A stretch of DNA of 64,000 nucleotides from Pseudomonas sp. StFLB209 (GCF_000829415.1 NZ_AP014637.1:372001-436000), one strand, 5' to 3'. Counted from the first letter of the stretch, positions 26,829 through 36,826 are shown. Notes: generated from the letters alone by a model not told the origin. Translations and numbers: made by a program.

Positions 26829-27500
26829 ATGCGCTTGAGAGCGGTCCTGTTCGATATGGATGGCACGTTACTGGACACCGCCCCGGACTTCATCGCCATT
26901 TGCCAGGCGATGCTGGCCGAGCGCGGTTTTGCGCCAGTGGACGACAAGCTGATCCGCGACGAAATCTCCGGCGGCGCCAAGGCCATGGTCTCGGCAACCT
27001 TCGGCCTGTCGCCCAGCGCTCCGGAATTCGAAGCCCTGCGCCTGGAGTTTCTCGAACGTTACCAACACAACTGCGCAGTGCACAGCCGCCTGTTCGACGG
27101 CATGGCCGAGTTGCTTGCCGACATCGAAAAAGCCGGGCTGATCTGGGGCGTGGTGACCAACAAGCCGGTGCGCTTCGCCGCACCGATCATGGAGCAACTG
27201 GGCCTGGCGCAGCGCTCGGCACTGTTGATCTGCCCGGATCATGTGACCCACAGCAAACCGCATCCCGAGCCACTGATCCTGGCCTGCAGCCGCCTGGACC
27301 TGGATCCTGCCAGCGTGCTGTTCGTCGGCGACGACCTGCGCGACATCGAGTCGGGCCGCGATGCCGGCACCCGCACGGCCGCCGTGCGCTATGGCTACAT
27401 TCACCCCAACGACAACCCGAACCATTGGGGCGCCGATGTGGTAGTGGATCATCCGCTGCAGTTGCGCCAGGTCCTCGATAACGCTCTGTGCAGCTGCTGA
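26829..27500 (+). CDS. mupP: N-acetylmuramic acid 6-phosphate phosphatase MupP
   Basis: A 223-residue HAD-superfamily phosphatase. The nucleophile motif is [14 protein letters not shown] (Asp9, Asp11), the second motif VTNKP, the Lys in SKPHPEPL and the acidic motif [12 protein letters not shown]. In Pseudomonas, MupP dephosphorylates MurNAc-6-phosphate in the cell-wall recycling route that feeds UDP-MurNAc and bypasses fosfomycin-sensitive MurA. It was described from this same ubiG-mupP-yciK locus. Spacing to ubiG is 2 bases, so it is translationally coupled. Confidence 0.93.
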   Translation: MRLRAVLFDMDGTLLDTAPDFIAICQAMLAERGFAPVDDKLIRDEISGGAKAMVSATFGLSPSAPEFEALRLEFLERYQHNCAVHSRLFDGMAELLADIEKAGLIWGVVTNKPVRFAAPIMEQLGLAQRSALLICPDHVTHSKPHPEPLILACSRLDLDPASVLFVGDDLRDIESGRDAGTRTAAVRYGYIHPNDNPNHWGADVVVDHPLQLRQVLDNALCSC

Positions 27501-27529
27501 GCACTGCCCGACTCCAAGGAAGACTGACA

Positions 27530-28273
27530 ATGTTCGACTATTGCGCCCGCCCCGAGCTACTCAAAGGCCGGGTCATTCTGGTCACCGGTGCCGGCCGCGG
27601 TATCGGTGCTGCCGCAGCACGCAGCTACGCCGCCCACGGTGCGACGGTGCTGTTGCTGGGCAAGACCGAAGCCAACCTCAGCCAGGTCTACGACCAGATC
27701 GAAGCAGCCGGCCATCCGCGCCCGGCGGTGATCCCGTTCAATCTGGAGACCGCCCTGCCACATCAGTACGACGAACTGGCAGCGATGCTCGAAGCCGAAT
27801 TCGGCCAGCTTGACGGCCTGTTGCACAATGCCTCGATCATTGGCCCGCGCACGCCGCTGGAACAGCTGTCGGGTGAAAACTTCATGCGCGTGATGCACAT
27901 CAACGTCAACGCCATGTTCATGCTTACCCAGGCGCTGCTGCCGTTGCTCAAGCAATCGAGTGACGCCTCGGTGGTCTTCACCTCCAGCAGCGTCGGACGC
28001 AAGGGCCGTGCTTACTGGGGCGCCTACGGCGTGTCGAAGTTTGCCACCGAAGGGCTGATGCAGACCCTGGCCGATGAACTGGACGGTGTGGCGGCGGTCC
28101 GTGCCAACAGCGTCAACCCCGGCGCGACCCGCACTGACATGCGCGCCCAGGCCTATCCTGCCGAGAATCCCCTCGACAACCCCACTCCCGAACAGATCAT
28201 GCCGGTGTACCTGTACCTGATGGGGCCGGACAGCGCTGGCATCAACGGCCAGGCGTTCAACGCCCAAAAATGA
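27530..28273 (+). CDS. yciK: YciK-family short-chain dehydrogenase
   Basis: A 247-residue classical SDR with the nucleotide motif VTGAGRGIGAAAARSYA (about 18-34), LLHNASIIGPRTPLE, catalytic Ser in FTSSSVGRKG and Tyr-x3-Lys in YGVSKFATEG. The substrate of YciK enzymes is not known. The ATG at 27530 is preceded by CCAAGGAAGACTGACA and gives MFDYCARPELLKGRV. It is the third gene of ubiG-mupP-yciK, 29 bases after mupP. Confidence 0.93.
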   Translation: MFDYCARPELLKGRVILVTGAGRGIGAAAARSYAAHGATVLLLGKTEANLSQVYDQIEAAGHPRPAVIPFNLETALPHQYDELAAMLEAEFGQLDGLLHNASIIGPRTPLEQLSGENFMRVMHINVNAMFMLTQALLPLLKQSSDASVVFTSSSVGRKGRAYWGAYGVSKFATEGLMQTLADELDGVAAVRANSVNPGATRTDMRAQAYPAENPLDNPTPEQIMPVYLYLMGPDSAGINGQAFNAQK

Positions 28274-28483
28274 TGTGCAAGGCGTCACATGCGGCGGCAA
28301 AACGACGCATAGTGACGCCGAAATCTGTTAAAACATGCCCCTGCGTCAAGCCGCTGCCGCTATCTTGGGCGCCATCTCATCTGTAAGACGTTGTTTTTTC
28401 TAGCATTCAGGATGAATGAACCGATTGGCATGCATTTCGCTCTAACCAAACCAGCCTCAAGGAATGTGCTGAGGAGTGAATAG

Positions 28484-29407
28484 ATGAGTTCTCCACCCCG
28501 GATCGACCCAGTAGTCATTGATACCAGCAGCGTGCCGCGCCCATCCGCGCGCCCTCGCCTGTCAGTTCAGGAACACCCTGTGGACATGCGTCAACTGGGT
28601 TATCAACTGGCTCAGCAACTGCAGACCAGCCTGGAGGCCGACCGCATCCTGGAGATGTTCTGCAAGGGGCTGACCCAGGCCGGGCTGCTCGATGGCCTCA
28701 CTTACAGCCATGCCGCCAGTGACCTGCAACTGTCGTTCGGCGACTGCACCCCACCTGCCACCCGTTACGATCTCAGCCATGCTGGCGAGCCGCTCGGGCA
28801 ACTGGAACTGCATCACCGCCATCCGTTGGGTGCTGCGCTGGGCGATGACCTGCAAGCGCTGGTCAGCTGCCTTCTCTACCCTTTGCGCAATGCCTTGCTG
28901 TACCGGATGGCGATCAAAAGCGCGTTGCGTGATCCGCTGACCGATACAGGCAATCGTGTTGCGATGGATCAGGTTCTGACCCGGGAGGTGGATGACTCGC
29001 GGCGTTATCGCCAGCCGCTGTCGTTGCTGATGCTGGATATCGACCATTTCAAGCAGATCAATGACACCCATGGGCACGTCAATGGTGACCAGGTACTCAA
29101 AAGTGTGGCGCAGACGCTCAAGCAGCAAGTGCGCAATGTCGACCGGGTGTTTCGCTACGGCGGCGAGGAGTTCGTGATCATTCTGGCAAACACTGATCGC
29201 GAGGCCGCGGCGATGATTGGCGAACGTTTGCGCCAGACGGTGGAGGCGCTGGAGGTCGTTGGTCTGGATGGCCTGCGGCCAAGTATCAGCCTGGGCTGCG
29301 CGACATTATTGCCGGCCGAATCGGTCGACAGCTTGCTGCGCCGGGCTGACAGTGCGCTGTATGCGGCCAAGCGTGAAGGCCGCAACCGGATGATGATGGC
29401 GGGCTGA
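28484..29407 (+). CDS. Soluble diguanylate cyclase (GGDEF domain)
   Basis: A 307-residue protein without membrane segments. Residues 35-140 look like a degenerate GAF-type sensory region. A GGDEF domain follows from about 148 (DPLTDTGNRVAMD). The active-site motif is GGEEF at 226-230, and the inhibitory I-site RNVD lies exactly five residues before it (217-220). It should therefore make cyclic di-GMP and be feedback-inhibited by it. The ATG at 28484 has GAGGAG upstream. The gene follows yciK by 210 bases and is monocistronic, ending at a REP pair. Confidence 0.93.
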   Translation: MSSPPRIDPVVIDTSSVPRPSARPRLSVQEHPVDMRQLGYQLAQQLQTSLEADRILEMFCKGLTQAGLLDGLTYSHAASDLQLSFGDCTPPATRYDLSHAGEPLGQLELHHRHPLGAALGDDLQALVSCLLYPLRNALLYRMAIKSALRDPLTDTGNRVAMDQVLTREVDDSRRYRQPLSLLMLDIDHFKQINDTHGHVNGDQVLKSVAQTLKQQVRNVDRVFRYGGEEFVIILANTDREAAAMIGERLRQTVEALEVVGLDGLRPSISLGCATLLPAESVDSLLRRADSALYAAKREGRNRMMMAG

Positions 29408-29414
29408 GCCCGCC

Positions 29415-29484
29415 ACAGGAGCGGCGTTAGCCACGATACATTGCGTGTTTCGAATGTTCTTCGCGGATAAATCCGCTCCCGCAC
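29415..29484. repeat. REP pair (REPIN-like)
   Basis: Two inverted half-elements: AGGAGCGGCGTTAGCCACGAT at 29418-29437, and TTCGCGGATAAATCCGCTCCCGCAC around 29460-29484, in reverse orientation. Both match the Pseudomonas REP consensus of GTAGGAGCGG, a loop and CCGCGAA. The pair lies between two convergent genes, the usual setting. Confidence 0.85.
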
Positions 29485-29505
29485 ATCCCCACCCGACCCG
29501 TATCT

Positions 29506-30291
29506 TTACGCAGGTTCGGCGAGCAGTTCACGTACCGGCTTACTGCTGCGTTCAAGTTGCATACAGCGTTCCAGAAACAGGTACATGTAGTCGTAGCTGC
29601 GGGTAATGGCCTGACGCAATTCATATTGCTGCGCTTCGCTGGCATGGTTGCCGATCAGGGTGCAGATGATTTCCAGCGCTTCCCATGGATGGGCGTCGTC
29701 GTACTGGGCGTGCATCTTCAGCCATTTCATGGCCCGTTTGCGGGATTCATCCGGGAAGGCTTCGGCGTAGGTGCCGGTGGAGCACACCAGGGCAGCCCAT
29801 TCGCCGGTAGCGCCCTCGATAGCATAGTTGGTCGCCGCCATGGCCACTGCCAGGCTGTCGCTGGTGCAGCTCTGCGAGCACCAGTGGCTCAACGCATGCA
29901 GCTCAGGCGCAACGCGCTGCGCCTTGAGGTCGCTGAGGCTGACGTCGTGGGCCTCGCACCAGTTGACCCAATAATCAGCGTGATTAAGTTCGACGCGAAT
30001 ATTGCGCATTAGCCAGCGGCGCGCCATGTCTTCACCGGGATGACGGCCAAAACGGGTCTTGATCAGGTTCTGCGCCATGTACACCGAAAACTGCTCCACC
30101 ACCGGCCAACCGCCAATCAGGTAATGGCGCATGACCGTAGGGCTCAGGCGTGCGTCACGCATCCGCTGGTACAGCTCATGCCCGACCACGCGAGCCTTGG
30201 CGCCACTGCAATCGTTGATCAATTGCTGTGCCCAACCCGGGTAACTGCCCGGTTCCATGAGTGGGCCAGTTCGGACAAAAGTGTCGATCAT
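29506..30291 (-). CDS. TenA/PqqC-like heme-oxygenase-fold protein
   Basis: A 261-residue all-helical protein of the TenA/THI-4/PqqC superfamily. Recognisable stretches are LSPTVMRHYLIGGWPVVEQF, RNIRVELNHADYWVNW, ATNYAIEGATGEWA and HAQYDDAHPWEALEI. The His/Glu residues in these segments match di-iron or substrate ligands seen in the family. Some relatives hydrolyse thiamin breakdown products and others are iron-containing oxygenases; the function here cannot be fixed. The ATG at 30291 has GGAG nine bases upstream. It lies 33 bases after the GGDEF-EAL gene, probably cotranscribed. Confidence 0.8.
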   Translation of the reverse strand: MIDTFVRTGPLMEPGSYPGWAQQLINDCSGAKARVVGHELYQRMRDARLSPTVMRHYLIGGWPVVEQFSVYMAQNLIKTRFGRHPGEDMARRWLMRNIRVELNHADYWVNWCEAHDVSLSDLKAQRVAPELHALSHWCSQSCTSDSLAVAMAATNYAIEGATGEWAALVCSTGTYAEAFPDESRKRAMKWLKMHAQYDDAHPWEALEIICTLIGNHASEAQQYELRQAITRSYDYMYLFLERCMQLERSSKPVRELLAEPA

Positions 30292-30324
30292 TGTATAACT
30301 CCATTTATTCGCACCTCACGGGTG

Positions 30325-32829
30325 CTACGTTTCGATCCTGCCCCGGCAGAGCGAAACCTCCTCCCCCCATGCCGGAGCCATCCTTTCCCGTGCTGGCTGC
30401 ACGCCACGCCGCACGGGCTCCTTATAAAGACTTTCACGAGTCAATAATTCGGGGCGACCGATCAGGTAACCCTGCGCAAAATCCACGCCCATTTCCTGCA
30501 GAACCGCTTCGATCAAAGGCGTCTCGACATATTCGGCAATGGTCCGCTTACCCATCACATGGCCAATGTGGTTGATGACCTCCACCATCGAGCGATTAAC
30601 CGCGTTGTCGAGCATGTCCTTGACGAAACTGCCATCAATCTTGAGAAAGTCCACCGGCAAATGCTTGAGGTAGGCAAACGACGACATGCCCGCACAAAAA
30701 TCGTCAAGCGAGAACTGGCATCCCAATGCCTTGAGTTCGTTGATGAACACGATCGCACTGCCCAGATCGGCGATTGCCGTGGTTTCGGTGATTTCAAAGC
30801 AGATGGTCTGCGGCGCCACGGCGTACTGGCTGAACTGCTCCTTGAGGTAGCCCAGAAAGGCCGTGTCGCCAATACTGGCACCGGACAGATTGATAGCACA
30901 TAACACCCTGGGCTCGGCATGCTGTTCGTCGCTCCGGCACTCGGCAATCAGTTTGAACACGCTACGCACCACCCAGCGATCCAGCGAGGTCATCAGGCCA
31001 AAGCGCTCTGCAGCAGGGATAAAGCGATCCGGAACCACGATGTTGCCGGACTCGTCACGCAGACGCAGGAGAATCTCGATGTGCCGTACCGGGTCGCCAT
31101 CATCACCGAGCGGGGCAATTTCCTGAGCGTACAGACAGAAACGGTTTTCTTCCAGCGCACGATGCAGGCGCTGAATCCAGGCCATCTCGCCAGAGCGCAG
31201 CGACAACTCCAAATCATTGGGGTGATACAGCTGGATACGGTTGCGGCCCTTTTCCTTGGCCATATAACACGCCAGGTCGGCGGCGCGCAGGGCATCCTCC
31301 AGGCTGATCTGAGCCGCGCCGATCAGTACCACACCGATGCTCACAGTGGTCACCAGCGCGCGGCCTTTCCAGACAAAATGCAGGTTCTCCACTACGCTGC
31401 GCAGCCCTTCAGCGACGCCCTGCACTGAATCGGCCGGGCAATCGTGCAGCAAAATGCCAAACTCGTCGCCGCCCAGCCGCGCCAGGGTGTCACCCTCACG
31501 CAAGCCTTGCGGCAGCACCGTGCACAGGTGTCGTAACAGGGCATCACCGGCCGCATGTCCGTAGTTGTCATTGATCAGCTTGAACTGGTCCAGATCGAGC
31601 AACATCAGCACTCGCTCGAGCTCTTGCGCCACCGGCTGTTCAAGCAGTTGCTCAAGCCGATATTCGAACTCGCTGCGGTTGACCAGCCCGGTCAAAGGGT
31701 CATGAGCGGCGTGCCAGGAAAGATTGGCGATGTATTGGCGCTCCTGGGTCAGATCGTGCAGCACCAATACCGCGCCGCTGATCTGGCCGTCGGTGAGAAT
31801 CGGCGCACCGACCAGAGAAACCGCAACAGTGCTGCCGTCCAGGCGCTGGATCAGTTTGCAATGCAACGCGCCGCTCTTGAATTGACCGCCGAGGACATGC
31901 TCGATCAGCGTGGCACTCTCGCGCCGGGCATGCTCGTCCAGCAGGTTGAACAGCGCTGCCAGCGGCGTGCCGGCCGCCTGGTCACTCTGCCAGTGGGTCA
32001 GTTGCTCGGCGGCCGGGTTCAGGTACAGGATATTGCCTTGCACATCCGTGGTAATGACCCCGTCAACAATTGACTCCAGCGTAACCTGGGCGCGTTTTCT
32101 TTCGCGTTGCAAGTCATCGGCAATCGCCCGGCGCAGCACCAACAGGTTGTGGGTGCGCAGCAAGGCCAGCGCAATCAGGATCAGGGCCGTCAGCAGATTG
32201 ATGACGATCAGCACCCGCAATAACGATCGAGACCCCTGCCCCAGCGCCTCACTGAAGGCCATGGCCGCCGGGGTGATACGGGCATTGAGCTGCTCGATTC
32301 GCTCGCGCCATTGCGCCACGGTCTGCGCATCAGGCTGCCCTTGAGCGATGTGCTGGCGCATGCTGCTCGCCAGCTCATCAAGCTCGGCCAGATAAGCATC
32401 GCCCTGCAACCACCAATGCAACGCTTGCTGCATGGCCCCGATGTCACGGAAATGGCGATACAGCCAGATGATGCGTGCGACATCTTCAGGATGATTGCCG
32501 CCTTGTAGAACACCCGCACGCGCCGCGGCGAGATCAGGTTCAGGGAGATCGAGCGCCTCGCGCAGCTTGCGCCCGCCCTCAGGGATGGCAATCGCCTGGC
32601 GATACCTGAGGTAGTCGTGCGGGTCATGGCTCAAGGCATACAGGTCCAGATAACGGACCGCGTCCTTCTGGCCTTTGGACCAGAGGCTTTCACCACCGAC
32701 ATAGCTGCGCATGGCCGACATCATGTACAGGCTGAAGCAGCCGAGCAGCGCCTGAAACAGCACCACGACAATAAAAGGCCATACGATGCCCAGCAAACGC
32801 GGTCGGGCAAGAGTCCGTGCGGGCTTCAT
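30325..32829 (-). CDS. Membrane GGDEF-EAL cyclic di-GMP enzyme
   Basis: An 834-residue protein. Two membrane spans (about 12-38 and 205-225) flank a helical periplasmic sensor region. A PAS domain (about 245-360), GGDEF domain (375-535) and EAL domain (555-800) follow. The cyclase motif GGDEF is at 453-457, with I-site REGD at 444-447. The EAL motif reads EIL (585-587). The other phosphodiesterase residues remain: INLSG, FEITET, LDDF, LKIDGSFV, YVE and AQGYLIGRP. It could therefore both make and degrade cyclic di-GMP, probably with one activity dominant. A basic tail of about 30 residues follows the EAL domain. It precedes the TenA-like gene. Confidence 0.93.
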   Translation of the reverse strand: MKPARTLARPRLLGIVWPFIVVVLFQALLGCFSLYMMSAMRSYVGGESLWSKGQKDAVRYLDLYALSHDPHDYLRYRQAIAIPEGGRKLREALDLPEPDLAAARAGVLQGGNHPEDVARIIWLYRHFRDIGAMQQALHWWLQGDAYLAELDELASSMRQHIAQGQPDAQTVAQWRERIEQLNARITPAAMAFSEALGQGSRSLLRVLIVINLLTALILIALALLRTHNLLVLRRAIADDLQRERKRAQVTLESIVDGVITTDVQGNILYLNPAAEQLTHWQSDQAAGTPLAALFNLLDEHARRESATLIEHVLGGQFKSGALHCKLIQRLDGSTVAVSLVGAPILTDGQISGAVLVLHDLTQERQYIANLSWHAAHDPLTGLVNRSEFEYRLEQLLEQPVAQELERVLMLLDLDQFKLINDNYGHAAGDALLRHLCTVLPQGLREGDTLARLGGDEFGILLHDCPADSVQGVAEGLRSVVENLHFVWKGRALVTTVSIGVVLIGAAQISLEDALRAADLACYMAKEKGRNRIQLYHPNDLELSLRSGEMAWIQRLHRALEENRFCLYAQEIAPLGDDGDPVRHIEILLRLRDESGNIVVPDRFIPAAERFGLMTSLDRWVVRSVFKLIAECRSDEQHAEPRVLCAINLSGASIGDTAFLGYLKEQFSQYAVAPQTICFEITETTAIADLGSAIVFINELKALGCQFSLDDFCAGMSSFAYLKHLPVDFLKIDGSFVKDMLDNAVNRSMVEVINHIGHVMGKRTIAEYVETPLIEAVLQEMGVDFAQGYLIGRPELLTRESLYKEPVRRGVQPARERMAPAWGEEVSLCRGRIET

Positions 32830-32939
32830 GAAGTTCGTTTCACCGATTGCCTGACTGATGATCCTCAGCCAAGCCTAGGCCAAATCCATGATCGCGGCAG
32901 GGCGATTGGCGACAATTGCCAGAAATGCTGCAACGCGTC

Positions 32940-34760
32940 TCAAACCTGCTGCAGATGCCCGTACAACCGAGCATACAAACCGCCGTCAGCGATCAGTTGC
33001 TGATGGTCGCCGTCTTCGGCAATGCGCCCGCCATCGAACACCAGCACCCGGTCAGCCTGCTTCACGGCGGACAGGCGGTGGGCAATGATCAGCGTGGTCC
33101 GGCTTTGTAGAAAGCGGCCCAGAGCCTGGTGCAGGCTGTACTCGGTCGCAGCATCCAGCGCCGAGGTGGCCTCATCAAGAATCACCACCTGCGGCTCAGA
33201 GAGGATCATCCGCGCAATCGCCAGGCGTTGCCGCTGGCCGCCGGAAAGCCGTACCCCGGAACGTCCAACCACGGTATCGAGCCCCTGCGGCATGCTGCGC
33301 ACGGTGGCGTCCAGTTGCGCGATCTGCAACGCCTGCCAGCAAGCCTCATCACTGCGATCGCGTCCCATGGTCAGGTTGGCGCGGACACTGTCGTTGAACA
33401 GTGCCGGATGCTGCAACACCACTGCGACGCGCTCACGCAACCGCTCAAGGCCGATCTCCTGCTGGGTTGCACCGCCAAACCGGATGCTGCCGGCATCAGC
33501 TGTGTACAAGCCCAGTAACAACTGCACCAGGGTGCTCTTGCCGCCTCCGCTGGCGCCCACGATGGCGACCTTTTCACCGGGCGCAATCGACAGATTCACC
33601 TGATCCAGGACCCGCTCGGCGCCGTAACCGAAACTCAGGCCACACACTTCAATGCCCACTGTCTGCCGGCCGGCAAACGGGTCGGCGTGGCCGGGATAAC
33701 GCGGTTCATCGGCCCGCGCCAGCAGTTCGTTGATACGGCTCAGCGCGCCGCCAGCGGCGTACCAGGCGTATTGCAGGTTAAGCAACTGCTCCACCGGGCC
33801 GATCATGAACCACAGGTAGCTGAACACCGCCAGCATCTGACCGATGGACAGATCAGAGAACAGCACAGTGAGCATCGCCGCCGCACGAAACAGATCGATA
33901 CCGAACTGGAACAACAGCGCACTGGCGCGCCCTGAGGCATCGCTTTTCCATTGTGAATTGACCGCGTAGTCACGCACCTCGCGGGCACGCAGGCCAAGCC
34001 GGCCCAGGAAAAAGCCCTGGTGATTGCCGGCACGAACCTCCTGTATCGCCTCAAGGGTCTCGCTCAAGGCTTCGCTGAAGCGTGCGGTGCTGTCGTTTTC
34101 CAGTTTTTTAAGGTGTTTGACCCGCTTGCCCAGCCGTACGGTGGCGAAGATCACCAACGGGTTGAACAGCAAAATCAACAGCGCCAGCTTCCAGTGCATC
34201 CACATCAGGACGGCAGCCGTGCCGGTCAGGGTCAGCATCGCTACCAGAAAGCGGCTGAGGGTATCGCCGACGAACTTGTCCAGCGTGTCCAGATCAGTGA
34301 CCAGATGGGTGGTCACCGTCCCGCCGCCGAGACTCTCGTATTCACGCAGGGCGATACGCTTGAGGCGCTCGATCAAACGCAAGCGAATGCGATAGACAAT
34401 GTCTTTGGACAAGCGGGCAAACAACCGCGCCTGCAACACGTTGAACAGCAGCGCCCCCAGACGCAGCAGCAGGGTCGCCAGCAGCATCAGGCCGATATAG
34501 CCCACCGCCTGGTGCAGGCTTTCAGGCAGCAGCCGGTCCATGAAGCGCAACGCCGTATCGCCATGGCCCAATAGCACTTCATCGACCAGCAGCGGCAACA
34601 GCAAGGGAATCGGCACACTGCACAGGGTGGCCATGATCGCCACGCCATTGGCCGTCCATAACGCCTTTTTGTGGCGCAACACCAGCGCGCGAATATCCGC
34701 CCAGCTCAGCCGATCGGTCGTGGTGGAAGTTGCCGCCGTGTCGCCGGGTGTATCAGGCAC
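32940..34760 (-). CDS. ABC exporter, fused membrane and ATPase domains (MsbA/multidrug type)
   Basis: A 606-residue half-transporter with six membrane spans in residues 30-320 and a nucleotide-binding domain from about 365. The ATPase has Walker A VGASGGGKSTL, Q-loop VLQHPALFND, signature LSGGQRQRLAIAR, Walker B VVILDEATSALD and switch His in IIAHRLSAV. It should work as a homodimer exporting a lipid or drug-like substrate; the substrate is not evident. Its start overlaps the end of the DsbA-like gene by 8 bases, so the two are coupled. The GGDEF-EAL gene begins 110 bases downstream. Confidence 0.92.
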   Translation of the reverse strand: MPDTPGDTAATSTTTDRLSWADIRALVLRHKKALWTANGVAIMATLCSVPIPLLLPLLVDEVLLGHGDTALRFMDRLLPESLHQAVGYIGLMLLATLLLRLGALLFNVLQARLFARLSKDIVYRIRLRLIERLKRIALREYESLGGGTVTTHLVTDLDTLDKFVGDTLSRFLVAMLTLTGTAAVLMWMHWKLALLILLFNPLVIFATVRLGKRVKHLKKLENDSTARFSEALSETLEAIQEVRAGNHQGFFLGRLGLRAREVRDYAVNSQWKSDASGRASALLFQFGIDLFRAAAMLTVLFSDLSIGQMLAVFSYLWFMIGPVEQLLNLQYAWYAAGGALSRINELLARADEPRYPGHADPFAGRQTVGIEVCGLSFGYGAERVLDQVNLSIAPGEKVAIVGASGGGKSTLVQLLLGLYTADAGSIRFGGATQQEIGLERLRERVAVVLQHPALFNDSVRANLTMGRDRSDEACWQALQIAQLDATVRSMPQGLDTVVGRSGVRLSGGQRQRLAIARMILSEPQVVILDEATSALDAATEYSLHQALGRFLQSRTTLIIAHRLSAVKQADRVLVFDGGRIAEDGDHQQLIADGGLYARLYGHLQQV

Positions 34761-35385
34761 TGGCAGCGCGCTCCAGCCAGCGGGCCAGCAATGGCGCCAG
34801 GGCGTCCACGGGCTGGTAGCCGTTGGTCAGCAACGCCAGTTGGCCGTTACGTTCGGCCAGCAAAGTCGGAAAGCCGGCAATCCCCAGCCCCTGAACCCAG
34901 GCAAAATCCGCCGCCGTGGCGCTTTTGAGTTCGGCGCTGTCGAACAGCTCGGCAAACTGCAGGCGATCCAGCCCCGCCTGCTCGGCCAGCTCGGCCAACA
35001 GTGAACCTTGAGTCACGTCGCGGCCTGCGGCATAAAACGCTGCCTGAATCAGGCCCACCAATCGCCAGGCCGCCTGCGGGTCGAGCTGTCGTGCGGTGAC
35101 CACCGCCCGGCACACCGGGGTGGTGTCATAGACAAAACCTTCAGGCAAAGCCGCGTCGAACAGAAACGGCTGGCCGGTGGTCTGCTGCACCGACTGCCAG
35201 TGATCAAGGATGTAGCGCCGGGTGGAAGGGTCCAGCGGCGCATCGTTGGCGCGCAGTCCGCCCATCACCAGGTGCAGTTGCACACCGCTGTCCTGTGCCT
35301 GGCGCACCAGAGCCTCGGCGACCGGAGCGAAGCCCCAGCACCATGAACAAAGCGGGTCCATCACATACACCAGACGAGCGGACAT
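34753..35385 (-). CDS. DsbA-family (FrnE-like) thiol-disulfide protein
   Basis: A 210-residue thioredoxin-fold protein with the active site CSWC at 13-16 (MDPLCSWCWGF), a helical insertion, and the cis-Pro region GIAGFPTLLAERNG. There is no signal peptide, so it is probably cytoplasmic, like FrnE, rather than a periplasmic DsbA. Relatives act as oxidoreductases or isomerases in stress responses. It lies between trhO (3 bases upstream) and the ABC exporter (8-base overlap) on the same strand. Confidence 0.9.
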   Translation of the reverse strand: MSARLVYVMDPLCSWCWGFAPVAEALVRQAQDSGVQLHLVMGGLRANDAPLDPSTRRYILDHWQSVQQTTGQPFLFDAALPEGFVYDTTPVCRAVVTARQLDPQAAWRLVGLIQAAFYAAGRDVTQGSLLAELAEQAGLDRLQFAELFDSAELKSATAADFAWVQGLGIAGFPTLLAERNGQLALLTNGYQPVDALAPLLARWLERAASA

Positions 35386-35388
35386 GGC

Positions 35389-36348
35389 TCAGGCCTCCGT
35401 TTCCGATGCTTGGCGATAGTTGTAGCCGATCGGGTGTGGCTGATTACGCGCCTTGGCCAGCTCGATCTGCTTCTGCCGGTCGATGGCGCTGCGGCGGGTC
35501 TTTTCGCTCAGGGTATTCCAGCAATGCGGGCAACTGATACCCGGCACGTAATGCTCGCTGGCACGGTCCTCGACACTGACCGGATTACGACAGGCATGAC
35601 ATTGATCGTAGTCGCCTTCAGACAAGTCGTGACGTACCGTTACGCGGTTGTCGAACACAAAGCAGTCGCCGCGCCACAGGGTCTGCTCCTGCGGCACCTC
35701 TTCGAGGTACTTGAGAATCCCGCCCTTGAGGTGATAGACCTCTTCGAAGCCTTCACCGAGCATGTAGCTGGAGGCCTTTTCGCAGCGGATGCCGCCGGTG
35801 CAGAACATGGCGACCTTCTTGTGCACCTTCGGGTCGAAGTTGGCCTTGATGTAGTCGGGAAACTCGCGGAAGGTGGTGGTTTTCGGATCGATCGCGCCTT
35901 CAAAGGTGCCGATCGACACTTCATAGTCGTTGCGCGTATCGATCAACAGCACTTCAGGGTCGCTGATCAGCGCGTTCCAGTCCTGCGGCTCGACATAAGT
36001 CCCGACCGCCTTGTTGGGGTCGACGCCTGGCACGCCCAGGGTCACGATCTCTTTCTTGAGCTTGACCTTGGTGCGATAGAACGGCTGTTCGTCGCAGTAG
36101 GATTCCTTGTGGTCGATGTCCACCAGCCGCGGGTCACTGCGCAGCCAGGCCAGCAAACCGTCGATCCCCTCGCGGGTTGCAGACACGGTGCCGTTGATAC
36201 CTTCCTCGGCAATCAGCAGGGTGCCTTTGACGCCGTTGGCGAGCATGGCATTGAGCAGCGGCTCACGCAGCTCAAGGTAATTGTCGAGGGTGACGAACTT
36301 GTATAGCGCAGCCACGACGATCGGCGCGGTCATCGACGTTTGAGTCAT
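35389..36348 (-). CDS. trhO: tRNA uridine(34) hydroxylase (rhodanese-like) TrhO
   Basis: A 319-residue protein of the YceA/TrhO family, which hydroxylates U34 of tRNA to 5-hydroxyuridine using molecular oxygen. An N-terminal ferredoxin-like part ([18 protein letters not shown]) precedes a rhodanese domain with the essential Cys in [14 protein letters not shown] Cys-rich C-terminal end ([17 protein letters not shown]) follows. The ATG at 36348 has CTGGAGATATTG upstream; an adjacent in-frame TTG was not chosen. It heads the trhO-dsbA-like-ABC run. Confidence 0.95.
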   Translation of the reverse strand: MTQTSMTAPIVVAALYKFVTLDNYLELREPLLNAMLANGVKGTLLIAEEGINGTVSATREGIDGLLAWLRSDPRLVDIDHKESYCDEQPFYRTKVKLKKEIVTLGVPGVDPNKAVGTYVEPQDWNALISDPEVLLIDTRNDYEVSIGTFEGAIDPKTTTFREFPDYIKANFDPKVHKKVAMFCTGGIRCEKASSYMLGEGFEEVYHLKGGILKYLEEVPQEQTLWRGDCFVFDNRVTVRHDLSEGDYDQCHACRNPVSVEDRASEHYVPGISCPHCWNTLSEKTRRSAIDRQKQIELAKARNQPHPIGYNYRQASETEA

Positions 36349-36501
36349 CAATATCTCCAGGTGGTGACCCTCGCAAAGGGCCTACCGGACAGAACAGAAA
36401 TGAAAACGCGCCGGCCAAGTGCGGCGCGGCGCGGATTCTAGCAAAAAACCTGAGCTGGCAGACAGCGCTGGATATTGACCTGGATCAATAAGCCGCAGGC
36501 C

Positions 36502-36798
36502 TCAGGCGTGACCGCCTGCGCAGGTCGGCGACGCCGGTACATCGCTGTTTGCCGCCCACTCTTGCGGGGTGTAAGTGTGCAGCGCCAGCGCGTGAAACTC
36601 TTGCATCAGGCCGCCGAGAGTGGCATAGACCTTTTGATGACGCTTGACAGCATTGAGCCCCTGAAATGACTCGCAGACCAGGATCGCCTTGTAGTGCGTC
36701 TCCTGGCCCCGGCTGTGCATATGGCTTTCATTCAGCACTTGCAGGTGCAGAGGTTGCAGGTCGGCCAGGGCCGTTTCGATACGTTGCTGCATGCTCAT
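36502..36798 (-). CDS. bolA: BolA-family protein
   Basis: A 98-residue BolA-fold protein: QRIETALADLQPLHLQVLNESHMH, then ETHYKAILVCESFQGLNAVKRHQKVY and LGGLMQEFHALALHTYTP. Family members bind [2Fe-2S] clusters with monothiol glutaredoxins and can affect transcription. The His in the VKRHQ/FHALALH region matches the cluster-binding or helix-turn-helix surface. A short Cys-containing tail (SPTCAGGHA) is present. It lies 28 bases downstream of the DUF2059 gene. Confidence 0.94.
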   Translation of the reverse strand: MSMQQRIETALADLQPLHLQVLNESHMHSRGQETHYKAILVCESFQGLNAVKRHQKVYATLGGLMQEFHALALHTYTPQEWAANSDVPASPTCAGGHA

Positions 36799-36826
36799 GA
36801 TCGGTACGATGTCTCAGAGTGGAGGC

